Shown here one piece after another: positions 7,849-16,315 of a stretch of 64,000 bases of DNA (its first letter is position 1; every line of letters begins with the position of its first letter). The notes under the pieces were generated by a model. The model searched no databases, was not told the origin of the DNA, and saw only the letters and a list, made by a program, of their open reading frames with translations. The stretch spans positions 64,001 to 128,000 of the IMG/VR virus record IMGVR_UViG_3300048591_000147; one strand, given 5' to 3'. Both the position numbers and the translations under genes were made by a program. Origin of the DNA: a virus.

Positions 7849-10212
7849 ATGCTTCTGAATACAAATCACTTTGATGGTGCCATCTCCAACATTGGAGTCC
7901 AGAAGAATTTTGGATTCGCCAGTAATGGAAAGGCTTTCCGAACCTTGTTCGATACCCTGTATCAGGATAAGATTGGTTCCATCGTCCGCGAAGTCGGTTG
8001 TAATGCGTATGATGCGCATGTGTTCGCTGGCAAGAGTGATATTCCTTTCGAAATCCATTTGCCGTCCATGATGGAACCTTTCTTCTCTGTGAAGGATTAT
8101 GGTATTGGCATGGATGAAGAAACGATTGGTGAAGTCTTCACCATTATGTTTGCTTCTACCAAAGATAAGACCAATATTGGTGTCGGTGGTTTCGGTCTGG
8201 GCAGTAAGACTCCATTTGCTTATACTGATAACTTCACTGTTATCTCTACCAAGGATGGACTGCGTTCCACCTATACGATGTATATCACCCAAGACGGTAC
8301 TCCGGGTTATGTCAAACTGTCCGATGACCATACGTCTGATTGCAATGGCGTGGAAATCGTCATGCCAGTTAATGACTTGAAGGATCGCCGTGCATTCTCT
8401 GAAGCTATTGTCAACCAGTTGCACTTCTTTCCCGTGCGTCCAGAAATCAAGGGTGGCGATTATGGTCTTACTTGGATGGTGGAACCCGCTGACAGTAAGG
8501 CTAGCTTGATCCATAATAATATCAAGTTCTTCAATGATAATAATCTGGACTCTCAGGACCGCCATGGTTGCTTTGCGGTTGTTGGTCCGGTTGGTTATGA
8601 ATTGAATTTCAGGATTTTGTCTGAACGTCTTCCGCACCATGAAAAACTGCTTAACTGGATGGATGACCAGAATATCCGCATTTTCTTTGATATTGGCGAA
8701 GTGTCGGTTACTCCGTCCCGTGAAACTCTGTCATATGATCCGATGACGATTGCCGCATTTGATAATCGGTTCAATGGTCTTATCGATGAACTGACCAAGC
8801 AATATCGCGAAGATTTTAATGCATGTGCCTCACTGGCTGAGAAAGCCATTTTCATGGCACAGAATAATTCGTGGTCGCGTAAACTGGTTGAGAAATCATT
8901 TTTTGATGTGTTCAATAAGAGCATTTTCAAGCGTGATTATAGTGGCGCATATAACATTATTAGTGGCGAGCATATTGAATCGTTGATCGGTCATACTGGC
9001 GGTTGGAGTAACGTAAATTTCACCGCACTACAAGGTTTGACGGTATCAAAGAAAGCGTCTCGCAATGGTAGTCGAGAATTCAAGTTTCTGCGAACTGATC
9101 TGAACTTTTGTATCGTTGACGTAACGCGATTGGCTGACCGTCGTGCGATAACTGCTGGCACTTGTATGAATGCCGCAGAAACGTATGCAGTGCACATTAA
9201 CCGCCAGAGTTTGGATGATGCCGCATTCAACGCACTGGTAGCCAAGACAAAGGACTTGTTGGAGTCCTACGGGTTCACGGTACACCTGTTGTCCAAGTAT
9301 GCGCCAGCGAAGGTAGATCGTGATTATGGTGTGATCAAGACGCATGGCTATCGTATTAATGAATATGCCACGTTTAATAATGTCACTACCGCATTGTCTG
9401 GTTCAAGTGCATGGACGAAACTGGTAGCCAAGTCTGAGATTGAACCGGGTTTCTATGTTCAGTCCCATTATGGCAATATCCAAGATGCTGACGCTGCGAA
9501 AATCTGCAAGCTGTTGCAGTTGAAGGCATTCAAGATGCTGCCAGCGGAAATGATGGACGTGGATGTTTTTGCAATGCCTATTAAGGCTTGTGAGAAATTG
9601 CAGGCGGATGATGGTTGGATCAATCTGGCCGAATACATTGATAAGGTGGCGGATGTTAATGTCGCTGAACTCTGCTATGACGTATGGGTAGCAGAAACCC
9701 TTAAAGGTGTTATTGGTAGTATGGATACTGCATCGAAGCACACCTTGCAGATTTTCGATAAGATCCTCCCATTGCGCGCATTGTTTTCGGAATTGCGTTC
9801 GATTATGTTGGATAATGAGATTATGCTGAGCGGTTATGATCCTGATACTCTGCGGGTTATGATTAGCCTGAAGCCTCATGATTATGTTATCGCTGGTAAT
9901 AATATCCGTAATATGATTCAGCGTTATGTGATTGAAGTATTCAAGAAGTTTCCGCTGTTGCCTACGCATGATATCTTCTGCTACTCATATATGAATGCGG
10001 ATGTGAACCTCATTGCAGAGTATATGGAATATATCACCTACTTCGCTAATACCTATCCAGAACGGATGAATCATACGCCATTTGATGTGAATTCCATTAT
10101 GAGTAAATTCCCCAAGCTACCAGTGGTGAAAGTGATTCCAGTAACGGATATCGAAGATGAATTAGTGGCAGAAGCATTAGAAGAAATCGAAGAAGAAGTT
10201 GTTGACAGGTAA
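7849..10212 (+). CDS. rIIA: RIIA-like protein (GHKL ATPase fold)
   Basis: 787 aa, close to the 725 aa of T4 RIIA. The N-terminal 200 residues show a GHKL ATP-binding site: N-box VREVGCNAYDAH (Glu48, Asn52), G1 DYGIGMD (83-89) and G2 GVGGFGLGSKTPFA (111-124). In T4, RIIA is a membrane-associated factor that controls lysis and allows growth on lambda lysogens. The C-terminal 400 residues are unassigned. GAGGAAAT ribosome-binding site; two promoters upstream; the rIIB-like gene follows directly, which strongly supports the call. Confidence 0.85.
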   Translation: MLLNTNHFDGAISNIGVQKNFGFASNGKAFRTLFDTLYQDKIGSIVREVGCNAYDAHVFAGKSDIPFEIHLPSMMEPFFSVKDYGIGMDEETIGEVFTIMFASTKDKTNIGVGGFGLGSKTPFAYTDNFTVISTKDGLRSTYTMYITQDGTPGYVKLSDDHTSDCNGVEIVMPVNDLKDRRAFSEAIVNQLHFFPVRPEIKGGDYGLTWMVEPADSKASLIHNNIKFFNDNNLDSQDRHGCFAVVGPVGYELNFRILSERLPHHEKLLNWMDDQNIRIFFDIGEVSVTPSRETLSYDPMTIAAFDNRFNGLIDELTKQYREDFNACASLAEKAIFMAQNNSWSRKLVEKSFFDVFNKSIFKRDYSGAYNIISGEHIESLIGHTGGWSNVNFTALQGLTVSKKASRNGSREFKFLRTDLNFCIVDVTRLADRRAITAGTCMNAAETYAVHINRQSLDDAAFNALVAKTKDLLESYGFTVHLLSKYAPAKVDRDYGVIKTHGYRINEYATFNNVTTALSGSSAWTKLVAKSEIEPGFYVQSHYGNIQDADAAKICKLLQLKAFKMLPAEMMDVDVFAMPIKACEKLQADDGWINLAEYIDKVADVNVAELCYDVWVAETLKGVIGSMDTASKHTLQIFDKILPLRALFSELRSIMLDNEIMLSGYDPDTLRVMISLKPHDYVIAGNNIRNMIQRYVIEVFKKFPLLPTHDIFCYSYMNADVNLIAEYMEYITYFANTYPERMNHTPFDVNSIMSKFPKLPVVKVIPVTDIEDELVAEALEEIEEEVVDR

Positions 10213-10269
10213 GATCACTTGATGTACCATAGCTACACATTAAACAAAACCCCAGTCAGGAGAAACAAA

Positions 10270-11307
10270 ATGCCAGTTCCGTTTATTTTCACCCCTACCG
10301 CGATCACCGTCGTTGTCAATGGTCGCACGCAAGTTGTACCTGCAAGCTCGCATAACTTTGATGATCTCAAGGTAGCATTGCGTAAGAATGCAGATGAAGA
10401 TACGATCAAGAAGATTCTTAATATCAAAGCGTATATTGCACAGTTGTCTGAAGGTCGTGCAGATATCGTTGATGGTCGCCTGTACTTTGATGGTGCACCA
10501 TTGGCTGGCGTGCTTGCTGAACGTGTGCAGCAGATGTTCGCTGAAGGTCTGGGAGTTCTCCCGCTGTTGCGCTTCCTGAATCGTGTCCAGCTTAATCCGC
10601 GCAAGGATATTGCGGTAGAATTGTACGAATTCTTGGAATCGGGTAACCTTCCTATTACGGAAGATGGTTTCATCCTTGCATACAAGATGGTGCGCCCGAA
10701 TTTCTTTGACGTCCACAGTGGCACCATGGATAATAGTCCGGGCAAGGTTGTCAGTCTGCCGTCTTATGAGGCTGTTGACGCCAATCGTTATAATGATTGC
10801 TCGGTCGGTCTTCACTTCTGTTCGCTGGCGTATATCGAAGCTGGTCTGGCACGATTCGTTGAACCGGGTAACCGTCTGGTACAGCTTCTGATCGATCCCG
10901 CTGATATTGTTGCAATCCCAACGGATTACAACCGCTCCAAGGGTCGTGCATGGAAGTACACTGTAATCCGCGAACTGGATTGGAATGATCGAATCAAGGC
11001 AAACTTTGCATCGAATGCTCATCTCAATGGTGAAGATGAACCAGAGCTTGACGAGGATGAAGAGATTGAAGATGTAGAGCTTGACGAAATCGAAGATTCT
11101 GATGATAATGATTCTCCAGTAGAGAACAAGGCGCCAGCAGGATCGAAGCTTGATGAAGATGATGTACGCGAAATCCTGAAGCTGTTGGATGATGGTACAA
11201 GCACTCTGACCGCGATTGGTAAGCTGTACGATATCAGTCCACGTCAGGTAGCCCGAATCCGCGATGGTGAAGCTTGGGGTTGGGTTTCGGATGCCTACTA
11301 CAGCTAA
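10270..11307 (+). CDS. rIIB: RIIB-like protein with C-terminal helix-turn-helix
   Basis: 345 aa from the ATG at 10270 (CAGGAG site at 10256); an upstream in-frame ATG at 10219 is possible but lacks a good site. The central region ELYEFLESGNLPITEDGFILAYKMV is the hallmark of phage RIIB proteins. After a Glu/Asp-rich linker (about 260-295) a C-terminal segment (DDVREILKLLDDG...ISPRQVARIRDG) looks like a resolvase-type helix-turn-helix, an extra DNA-binding module. Operon with rIIA. Confidence 0.8.
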   Translation: MPVPFIFTPTAITVVVNGRTQVVPASSHNFDDLKVALRKNADEDTIKKILNIKAYIAQLSEGRADIVDGRLYFDGAPLAGVLAERVQQMFAEGLGVLPLLRFLNRVQLNPRKDIAVELYEFLESGNLPITEDGFILAYKMVRPNFFDVHSGTMDNSPGKVVSLPSYEAVDANRYNDCSVGLHFCSLAYIEAGLARFVEPGNRLVQLLIDPADIVAIPTDYNRSKGRAWKYTVIRELDWNDRIKANFASNAHLNGEDEPELDEDEEIEDVELDEIEDSDDNDSPVENKAPAGSKLDEDDVREILKLLDDGTSTLTAIGKLYDISPRQVARIRDGEAWGWVSDAYYS

Positions 11308-11319
11308 TACGTAACAAAG

Positions 11320-11350
11320 AATGGGAGGGGAAACCCTCCCATTCATTTTA
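11320..11350 (+). terminator. Rho-independent terminator
   Basis: AATGGGAGGG / CCCTCCCATT stem with a GAAA tetraloop, then CATTTTAT. It ends the rII operon. Confidence 0.85.
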
Positions 11351-11352
11351 TG

Positions 11353-11388
11353 TTCAGTATGGGAATGATAAAATGGGAGCGTGGTCGG
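11353..11388 (+). promoter_or_regulatory. TTCAG-type promoter with conserved block
   Basis: TTCAG 11353-11357 (degenerate partner 11 nt upstream), 11-nt gap, TAAAAT 11369-11374, GGGAGCGTGGTCGG 11375-11388. It drives the exported protein at 11429. Confidence 0.7.
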
Positions 11389-11428
11389 AGATCTTTGATA
11401 TATAGATGTATACCTCGGAGATTTCTAC

Positions 11429-11950
11429 ATGAAAAATTTTATTAAAGTTGTATGCGCAACAGTCTTAGCATTCGCATCATTCACAGCAGTAGCAAAACCA
11501 ATCTATTTAACACTTCCACCAGTCCCAGTTTCCACTACAACTGTAGTTCCAGCGGACGCGTCTGGATATTGGGTTTCCCACCAAGTTGCTGGTCTTAGTT
11601 TGGTTCTAGCCTCTGGTAAATATTCTGCTGGTAGTTATGGTCCAGCAACCTGTGGTAAGGTCGTAAAGGCTACTGTGTCAATTCCTCGCGTATCGCCTAC
11701 TAATGGATGGCAGTTTGCGGCAGGCCATGTATATGATCCAACTAATACTGGCATCCCTTATGGTCAAACATTTAACTTATTGACTAAAGGTGCATTAGCT
11801 GGTACGATGAGTGTTGTAGCGTATGATTCAACTAATAACTATTTAACAATTCAGTTAAATACACCTGCTGGTGGACCTTCAGGTCAGTTTGTGTTAAACC
11901 GTGATTCATTAGTACCATACACAGCATTGATCGTTCCGAATTGTCCATAA
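11429..11950 (+). CDS. Exported protein, 173 aa
   Basis: N-terminal Sec signal peptide: basic MKNFIK, hydrophobic VVCATVLAFASFTA, likely cleavage after AVA at about residue 22. The mature part is rich in Thr, Ser, Val and Pro, beta-rich, with two cysteines near the ends. A periplasmic or cell-surface role is likely; function unknown. CGGAG ribosome-binding site; own promoter and terminator. Confidence 0.75.
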   Translation: MKNFIKVVCATVLAFASFTAVAKPIYLTLPPVPVSTTTVVPADASGYWVSHQVAGLSLVLASGKYSAGSYGPATCGKVVKATVSIPRVSPTNGWQFAAGHVYDPTNTGIPYGQTFNLLTKGALAGTMSVVAYDSTNNYLTIQLNTPAGGPSGQFVLNRDSLVPYTALIVPNCP

Positions 11951-11980
11951 GTGTAAATAATAAACAGTTGTAACATTCCG

Positions 11981-12012
11981 AAGGGGGAGCTTGACGCTCC
12001 CCTTCTTTTTTG
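11981..12012 (+). terminator. Rho-independent terminator overlapping a promoter
   Basis: AAGGGGGAGC / GCTCCCCTT stem with a TTGAC loop and a T tract. The loop TTGACG also forms the -35 box of the next promoter. Confidence 0.85.
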
Positions 12013-12019
12013 GTATAGT
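11991..12019 (+). promoter_or_regulatory. Sigma70-like promoter nested in a terminator
   Basis: TTGACG 11991-11996 lies in the terminator loop; after 17 nt, TATAGT is at 12014-12019. It drives the gene at 12054. Confidence 0.65.
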
Positions 12020-12053
12020 TTGTACTCACTAGACAACAGGATGTAAAAACAAA

Positions 12054-12245
12054 ATGAGCAACCTGAACAATCTTCAGGCACGTTTGGTTACACTCTCCAA
12101 GCAACTGTCGGCTGCAAGGGCTGATGCGGAAGTCAACGAAGAGTTGATGTGGGACTTGGAAGATGAGATTGCAGATATCGAAGATGAGATTGAAGGTATC
12201 ATGCAAGATGATTATAATGACAAGCACGCAGCGCAGTGGCGCTAA
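12054..12245 (+). CDS. Small acidic coiled-coil protein
   Basis: 63 aa; nearly the whole chain is one predicted coiled coil (heptads from NNLQARLVTL to EIEGIMQ) with an acidic second half. Unknown function. AACAGGATG Shine-Dalgarno region. The tRNA gene follows 20 nt later. Confidence 0.7.
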   Translation: MSNLNNLQARLVTLSKQLSAARADAEVNEELMWDLEDEIADIEDEIEGIMQDDYNDKHAAQWR

Positions 12246-12265
12246 TTATAATTACATTTACATGT

Positions 12266-12343
12266 GGCTCCGTAGCTTAGCGATCTAAAGCGGGTAATTC
12301 TAAACTACTGTCATCCTCGGTTTGAATCCGAGCGGAGCCACCA
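12266..12343 (+). tRNA. tRNA, anticodon probably CUA (possible amber suppressor) or degenerate
   Basis: Perfect 7-bp acceptor stem (GGCTCCG/CGGAGCC), perfect T arm (CTCGG, TTTGAAT, CCGAG) and encoded CCA. The best anticodon stem (GGTAA/CTACT, one A-C mismatch) gives loop TTCTAAA and anticodon CTA, which would read UAG. The alternative TCT (Arg) reading needs a badly paired stem. The D loop lacks the usual GG. An HNH gene on the other strand ends inside this tRNA. Confidence 0.7.
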
Positions 12344-12918
12344 ATATTTCTTCCACAATATGTTGAAGTTTGGCTATGACAATTTGGACATAACCATCTT
12401 AAATTTTCAATGCGATGATCATTCCGAATGCCATTTATGTGATCTAAATGTAATATTAATGGGCGCCCATTCCATATTAGTTCATTTGATAATATACATG
12501 AACTAATTGAACAATGATATGGAAGTAACGAATCTCTATGAATTCTACGTTTAACAACTGGCGTGTCTACAGTTGAATTTGCTTGAAATATATAAGAGTT
12601 TGGGTAATCCTTTTGCCCTGTGCATAATCGCTTTCTATCTATTGTTAGTTTTCCAGATTTAATCGCCAATGTTATAGCAGTAGGAGATATGCCAGTGGCC
12701 AATTTTAATTCTGTGATACACAGTCCTGTATCATATATTTTTTGAACTTCCACCCAATCATAATTTTTAGTTTTTACGCCGTGCTTCTTATTTAAAGAAT
12801 TTTGCCTAGCATGATAAGCTACGGTAGATTTTGCCACCCCAAGTTTATTGCAAATTTCACTATAAGTTTTTCCATCATTAATCATATTAATAATATCATC
12901 TTTTTTATTTGTCTTCAT
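12277..12918 (-). CDS. HNH homing endonuclease
   Basis: 213 aa. A helix-turn-helix N-terminus (TYSEICNKLGVAKSTVAYHA, about 18-37) is followed by an HNH core: LHLDHINGIRNDHRIENL then CPNCHSQT (about 150-185). It is a free-standing endonuclease convergent with the tRNA at 12266, and its last codons are antisense to that tRNA. Its start is preceded by an RBS-covering hairpin with a late-type promoter in the loop (12920-12966). Confidence 0.85.
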   Translation of the reverse strand: MKTNKKDDIINMINDGKTYSEICNKLGVAKSTVAYHARQNSLNKKHGVKTKNYDWVEVQKIYDTGLCITELKLATGISPTAITLAIKSGKLTIDRKRLCTGQKDYPNSYIFQANSTVDTPVVKRRIHRDSLLPYHCSISSCILSNELIWNGRPLILHLDHINGIRNDHRIENLRWLCPNCHSQTSTYCGRNIGGSARIQTEDDSSLELPALDR

Positions 12919-12919
12919 T

Positions 12920-12966
12920 TCGAACCCTTTATAAGTAATAGTCTATACTATTTATCAAAGATTCGA
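12920..12966 (-). promoter_or_regulatory. Late promoter inside an RBS-sequestering hairpin
   Basis: On the minus strand, TCGAATCTTT pairs with AAAGGGTTCGA (one bulge), which contains the AAAGGG ribosome-binding site of the HNH gene. GATAAATA (12949-12956) lies between the arms. A start about 13 nt after its first base leaves out the 5' arm. Confidence 0.65.
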
Positions 12967-13041
12967 TAAAAAGCAGATAAATCTTGACAAACAAGTTCTG
13001 ATAGGCTAGGTTTTCTGGTAATCCTGACTAGGGGCGCCATA

Positions 13042-13647
13042 ATGTTTCGTTTTCTTGTTAAAGTTCCTAATAAAGTAGGCATTGCCTTTTCGGGTGGTGT
13101 CGATTCACTAGCTGTTGCACACTTCCTGAAGAAAGGTAAAAAGGATATTACTTTATACCATTTCAATCATGGTTGTGAGTATTCCAAAGACATCGAAGAC
13201 AAGTGTAGGGAGTCAGCAGAAAAGCTATCTCTTCCCATCATTGTGAGTGGTTATGATGGTGCTCGCCTGAAGGGCCAATCTCTTGAGGATGCATGGCGTA
13301 GAGCTAGGTATCGTTTCCTTAGATCGTTCGATGAGAAAATTATCACTTGTCATCATCTTGACGATGCTGTAGAGACTTGGGTTTGGTCCAGCATGCATGG
13401 TGAAGGTAAGTTGATCCCTGTAGAATCTGGCAACATTGTTAGACCATTTCTCACCACTGAAAAGTCAACTTTTGAGAACTACAGTAAAAACAATGACTTA
13501 GAAGTTGTCGAAGATGAAATGAACAAAGATCAGCACTTGATTCGAAACTACATGCGTGTTAATCTAATGCATCACTTGTATCACATCAATCCCGGTCTTC
13601 GAACAGTTATCAGGAAAAAGTATAATGAACTTCAAAGACACAGTTAA
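13042..13647 (+). CDS. tilS: TilS-like tRNA-Ile lysidine synthetase (short form)
   Basis: 201 aa. PP-loop ATPase of the TilS family: SGGVDS (17-22), HFNHGCEYS, SLEDAWRRARYRFL, HHLDDAVET and the late IRNYMRVNLM...NPGLR element matching the RN-x-IR signature of TilS. Bacterial TilS (about 430 aa in E. coli) attaches lysine to C34 of tRNA-Ile(CAU) so that it reads AUA; this protein keeps the catalytic domain and lacks the C-terminal domains. A phage-encoded CAU tRNA with Ile2-like acceptor pairs lies at 19557. It overlaps the next gene by 23 nt. Confidence 0.8.
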   Translation: MFRFLVKVPNKVGIAFSGGVDSLAVAHFLKKGKKDITLYHFNHGCEYSKDIEDKCRESAEKLSLPIIVSGYDGARLKGQSLEDAWRRARYRFLRSFDEKIITCHHLDDAVETWVWSSMHGEGKLIPVESGNIVRPFLTTEKSTFENYSKNNDLEVVEDEMNKDQHLIRNYMRVNLMHHLYHINPGLRTVIRKKYNELQRHS

Positions 13648-14311
13648 GCACATGATGTTTAACTACCCCTCAATTTTTCCTACTCCGTTGGCTGCATGCC
13701 GTCAACTATTCTTCACTGTTGGCAATGGGATGGAATGGGTAAAGGGTGAATTGGTTACCACCATGCGCTATCCGGGCGAGAAGAATTCCGCCACGATGTT
13801 GTATGATGATATTGATGACAATATCAAACACTATAAAGAAATGGATTATATTGTTTCAAAGCGGTACATTCTGGAAGAAGAATTGCGCAGGCTCAATCGC
13901 AAGTTCATTGAAGAACATATCGATGAATTCATTAGCGATAACTGCATGATCAATCTAACTGACCGAAGTAGCACCTGTAATGGTCATTATGAATTGAATA
14001 TTGGTGATTATGCAAAAGTCCTTTGTGTTCCCAATAATGTTAAAAAGGATTGGGGGCAAGCCGCGTTAGATGCTATCGATTGGGCATTTGTCAACCTCAA
14101 TATGGTCTATGGTGTTGCTAACCAAAAGCCGTATGATGCGCATTGGCCAGACAGTGCAAAGCAGACCCATAGCAATCTCATGAAGGCAAGAGACAAGATT
14201 AGAAATATCATGAAACTCCCCACTCAGCAGCAGTTGGACGATATTGCTGATAAAATCATCACCGAAATTTTAAACGAAGAGAAACTGGAGAAAGAAAATG
14301 CTCAAGCTTGA
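13625..14311 (+). CDS. Hypothetical 228-aa protein
   Basis: Unknown, largely helical and charged, with C-terminal Lys/Glu-rich helices and no signal or membrane segment. It starts inside the end of tilS (CAGGAAAAAG site) and overlaps the following gene by 14 nt, so the three form a coupled operon. Confidence 0.7.
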   Translation: MNFKDTVKHMMFNYPSIFPTPLAACRQLFFTVGNGMEWVKGELVTTMRYPGEKNSATMLYDDIDDNIKHYKEMDYIVSKRYILEEELRRLNRKFIEEHIDEFISDNCMINLTDRSSTCNGHYELNIGDYAKVLCVPNNVKKDWGQAALDAIDWAFVNLNMVYGVANQKPYDAHWPDSAKQTHSNLMKARDKIRNIMKLPTQQQLDDIADKIITEILNEEKLEKENAQA

Positions 14312-14753
14312 CAGTAATGGTTACATCTATCATTTGCTACTGAATTACTCATCGCGTAATCCGTATTACATTAACAACCTATGTGATGTCATTAAAGGGC
14401 TGATGTCATCAGTAATTGTCATTTGCCTCACGATTCTACTAGCAGTAGGCGTGTCAATGGTTCTATTTACATGGGTCGTCGCATTAGCCGCATGTGGATT
14501 TTCATGGGACTTGGCAATAGATGAACCAGCGTTTAAATTCTCATTGTCAGCTTTCGCGTTTGCTGTCGTTCTGTGTTTTCTTGGATGGGTAGATATCAAG
14601 ATTGCAGCAGCACGTCGAGAACGCATCAATAAATTGTATGAACAGGGATTGCGTCCAGATGGAGGCCCATCGTTGTTTGCGGCTTGGTACGATGGTGTGA
14701 AAAATAAGTACTGTCCTCGCGTAGAATTTGTTGACAAGAGCGAAGACGTATAG
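14298..14753 (+). CDS. Membrane protein with two transmembrane segments
   Basis: 151 aa. Hydrophobic segments at about residues 36-62 (SSVIVICLTILLAVGVSMVLF onward) and 80-100, separated by a short loop and followed by a basic cytoplasmic tail (AARRERINKLYEQG). CTGGAGAAAG ribosome-binding site. Function unknown. Confidence 0.7.
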   Translation: MLKLDSNGYIYHLLLNYSSRNPYYINNLCDVIKGLMSSVIVICLTILLAVGVSMVLFTWVVALAACGFSWDLAIDEPAFKFSLSAFAFAVVLCFLGWVDIKIAAARRERINKLYEQGLRPDGGPSLFAAWYDGVKNKYCPRVEFVDKSEDV

Positions 14754-14759
14754 TATTAT
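14731..14759 (+). promoter_or_regulatory. Sigma70-like promoter
   Basis: TTGACA 14731-14736 inside the end of the previous gene, 17-nt spacer, TATTAT 14754-14759. It drives the RNA ligase at 14789. Confidence 0.65.
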
Positions 14760-14788
14760 AGTTACATCAACTCAACGGAGACATCCAA

Positions 14789-15913
14789 GTGAACCAGTTC
14801 CAGCAGACTCTTTACAATGATCTCATGAAGCTTTGTGAGAACGAAGCTTTCTATTATGTAGATCAACAGGTAGATGGTAAGGTGTTCCGTGTCTTCACGT
14901 ATCGGTTGGCATCTTACACTGAGTTCCTGCTTCCGAATGCGATGGAATGCCGTGGTCACACTTTCTTGGTGGCTGGCGATGTTCCCTTGGCGCTGGTGTG
15001 CTTGCCTCCTGCAAAGTTTTTCAATGCTTATGAGAATCCATTCGTAATGGATGTGGATTTCTCCAAGTCATTGATTTATATGGATAAGAAGGATGGCTCA
15101 CTGATTTCGTCAGTGCGTGATGCTCTTTCGCAGTGGGGTTTCCGTCTGAAGTCCAAGACTTCATTCACTTCTTCTCAGGCGAAGGATGCTGAACGTTTGC
15201 TGAATAGCCATCCAGTACTTGAAAAGTTTATCCTTGATCAGACTGCATTGGATCGTACCGTGAACATGGAATATTGTTCGCCTGCGAACCGGATTGTGAT
15301 TGGTTATGCTGAACCGCACCTGACCATTCTCAATGTGCGCGATAACAAGACTGGTGAAACTTTTTACCCACATGATTTTTGGCATATTGAATCTATCCGC
15401 AAGTATTTGGTGATGTATCTAACCAATCTTGAAGTGCAGTATTCTTATGATGAAATTCTGGCGATGACTGGCATCGAAGGTTTCGTGGTTCTGTTTGATG
15501 ATGGTCGTGTATGCAAGGTGAAGACCGAAGCGTATTGCGTGCTTCACAAGACCAAGGATTCTATCAACAACCCGAAAGCATTGTTCCAAGCGTGTTTGTA
15601 TGAAACTTCTGATGACTTGCGTTCATTGTTCCACGATGATGCGCTGGCGATGATTCAGATCAACAACATGGAGACTTTGGTTCGGTTGCACTACAACCAC
15701 ATTTCTTCACAGTTGCAGAAGTTTTACATTCAGAACCACTTGCTTTCGAGAAAGGATTACGCTATCTTAGGTCAACAAACTTTCACCGATGGCACCTTCT
15801 CTCTGGCGATGAATCTCTATCTTGGAAAGGATATGGGGTTGAAAGATTGGATGATGAAGGAATACCGTCGATTTGGTATCAATGATGCCCCAGTAGTGGA
15901 ACCGGAGAACTAA
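14789..15913 (+). CDS. rnlA: RNA ligase, T4 Rnl1 type
   Basis: 374 aa, the same size as T4 RnlA. Nucleotidyltransferase motif I KKDGSL is at 100-105; Lys100 aligns with the AMP-accepting Lys99 of T4. MEYCSPANRIVIGY (about 153-166) fits motif III, EGFVV (about 228-232) motif IV and CKVKTEAY (about 239-246) motif V. T4 Rnl1 reseals tRNAs cut in the anticodon loop by host defence nucleases such as PrrC. GTG start after CGGAG. The tRNA context fits a repair role. Confidence 0.9.
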   Translation: MNQFQQTLYNDLMKLCENEAFYYVDQQVDGKVFRVFTYRLASYTEFLLPNAMECRGHTFLVAGDVPLALVCLPPAKFFNAYENPFVMDVDFSKSLIYMDKKDGSLISSVRDALSQWGFRLKSKTSFTSSQAKDAERLLNSHPVLEKFILDQTALDRTVNMEYCSPANRIVIGYAEPHLTILNVRDNKTGETFYPHDFWHIESIRKYLVMYLTNLEVQYSYDEILAMTGIEGFVVLFDDGRVCKVKTEAYCVLHKTKDSINNPKALFQACLYETSDDLRSLFHDDALAMIQINNMETLVRLHYNHISSQLQKFYIQNHLLSRKDYAILGQQTFTDGTFSLAMNLYLGKDMGLKDWMMKEYRRFGINDAPVVEPEN

Positions 15914-15914
15914 G

Positions 15915-16061
15915 GTGAATCTGATTCAAAAGGCTGGCGCTGTAACCAACACGGTGACAACCATTGCGGTTCTGGTATTCGCGTTCACTAACCCCGCTGC
16001 CGCCCTGATTGGGGCGGCAGCAATAGTCGCAATCAAAGATGCTGTTAAGGATAAGAAATGA
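15915..16061 (+). CDS. Small hydrophobic membrane peptide
   Basis: 48 aa, GTG start just after the ligase stop (TAAG-GTG). One long Ala/Val/Ile-rich hydrophobic helix (about 10-38), then a basic tail KDAVKDKK. Its TGA overlaps the next ATG (ATGA). Unknown function; holin-like only in its general shape. Confidence 0.55.
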   Translation: MNLIQKAGAVTNTVTTIAVLVFAFTNPAAALIGAAAIVAIKDAVKDKK

Positions 16062-16315
16062 AAACCGATGATGAACTGTTCAATAATCTCTACGCCCTTT
16101 ACTATGCTGAGCATATTTTTAAGAGCCAATGCAAGATGTTTTGGCACGATCTAGGTGAAGGACGAACGCCACAAGAACTCTGCGCAAAGTTGATGGAATT
16201 GAAAACTCGTTATGACCAACAGGTATGTGACGGTCAGATGAGTAACTTGCCAAGTGAATTGGAACTTAGTTTAGTTTTCTTAAGGGATGCAGTGCGGCAA
16301 GGAAATGTCCAATGA
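16058..16315 (+). CDS. Hypothetical 85-aa protein
   Basis: Helical and soluble, with no recognised domain. ATGA overlaps at both ends place it in a translationally coupled micro-gene operon (15915-17863). Confidence 0.65.
   Translation: MKTDDELFNNLYALYYAEHIFKSQCKMFWHDLGEGRTPQELCAKLMELKTRYDQQVCDGQMSNLPSELELSLVFLRDAVRQGNVQ

Noticed and set aside
7828-8640. 270-codon minus-strand frame inside rIIA
   Set aside because: A long shadow frame produced by codon bias of the rIIA-like gene; no promoter or ribosome-binding site.
12266-12343. Genome-wide amber recoding
   Set aside because: Many intact genes end in TAA or TGA and some in TAG at sensible positions followed by overlapping starts, so TAG is still used as a stop here.
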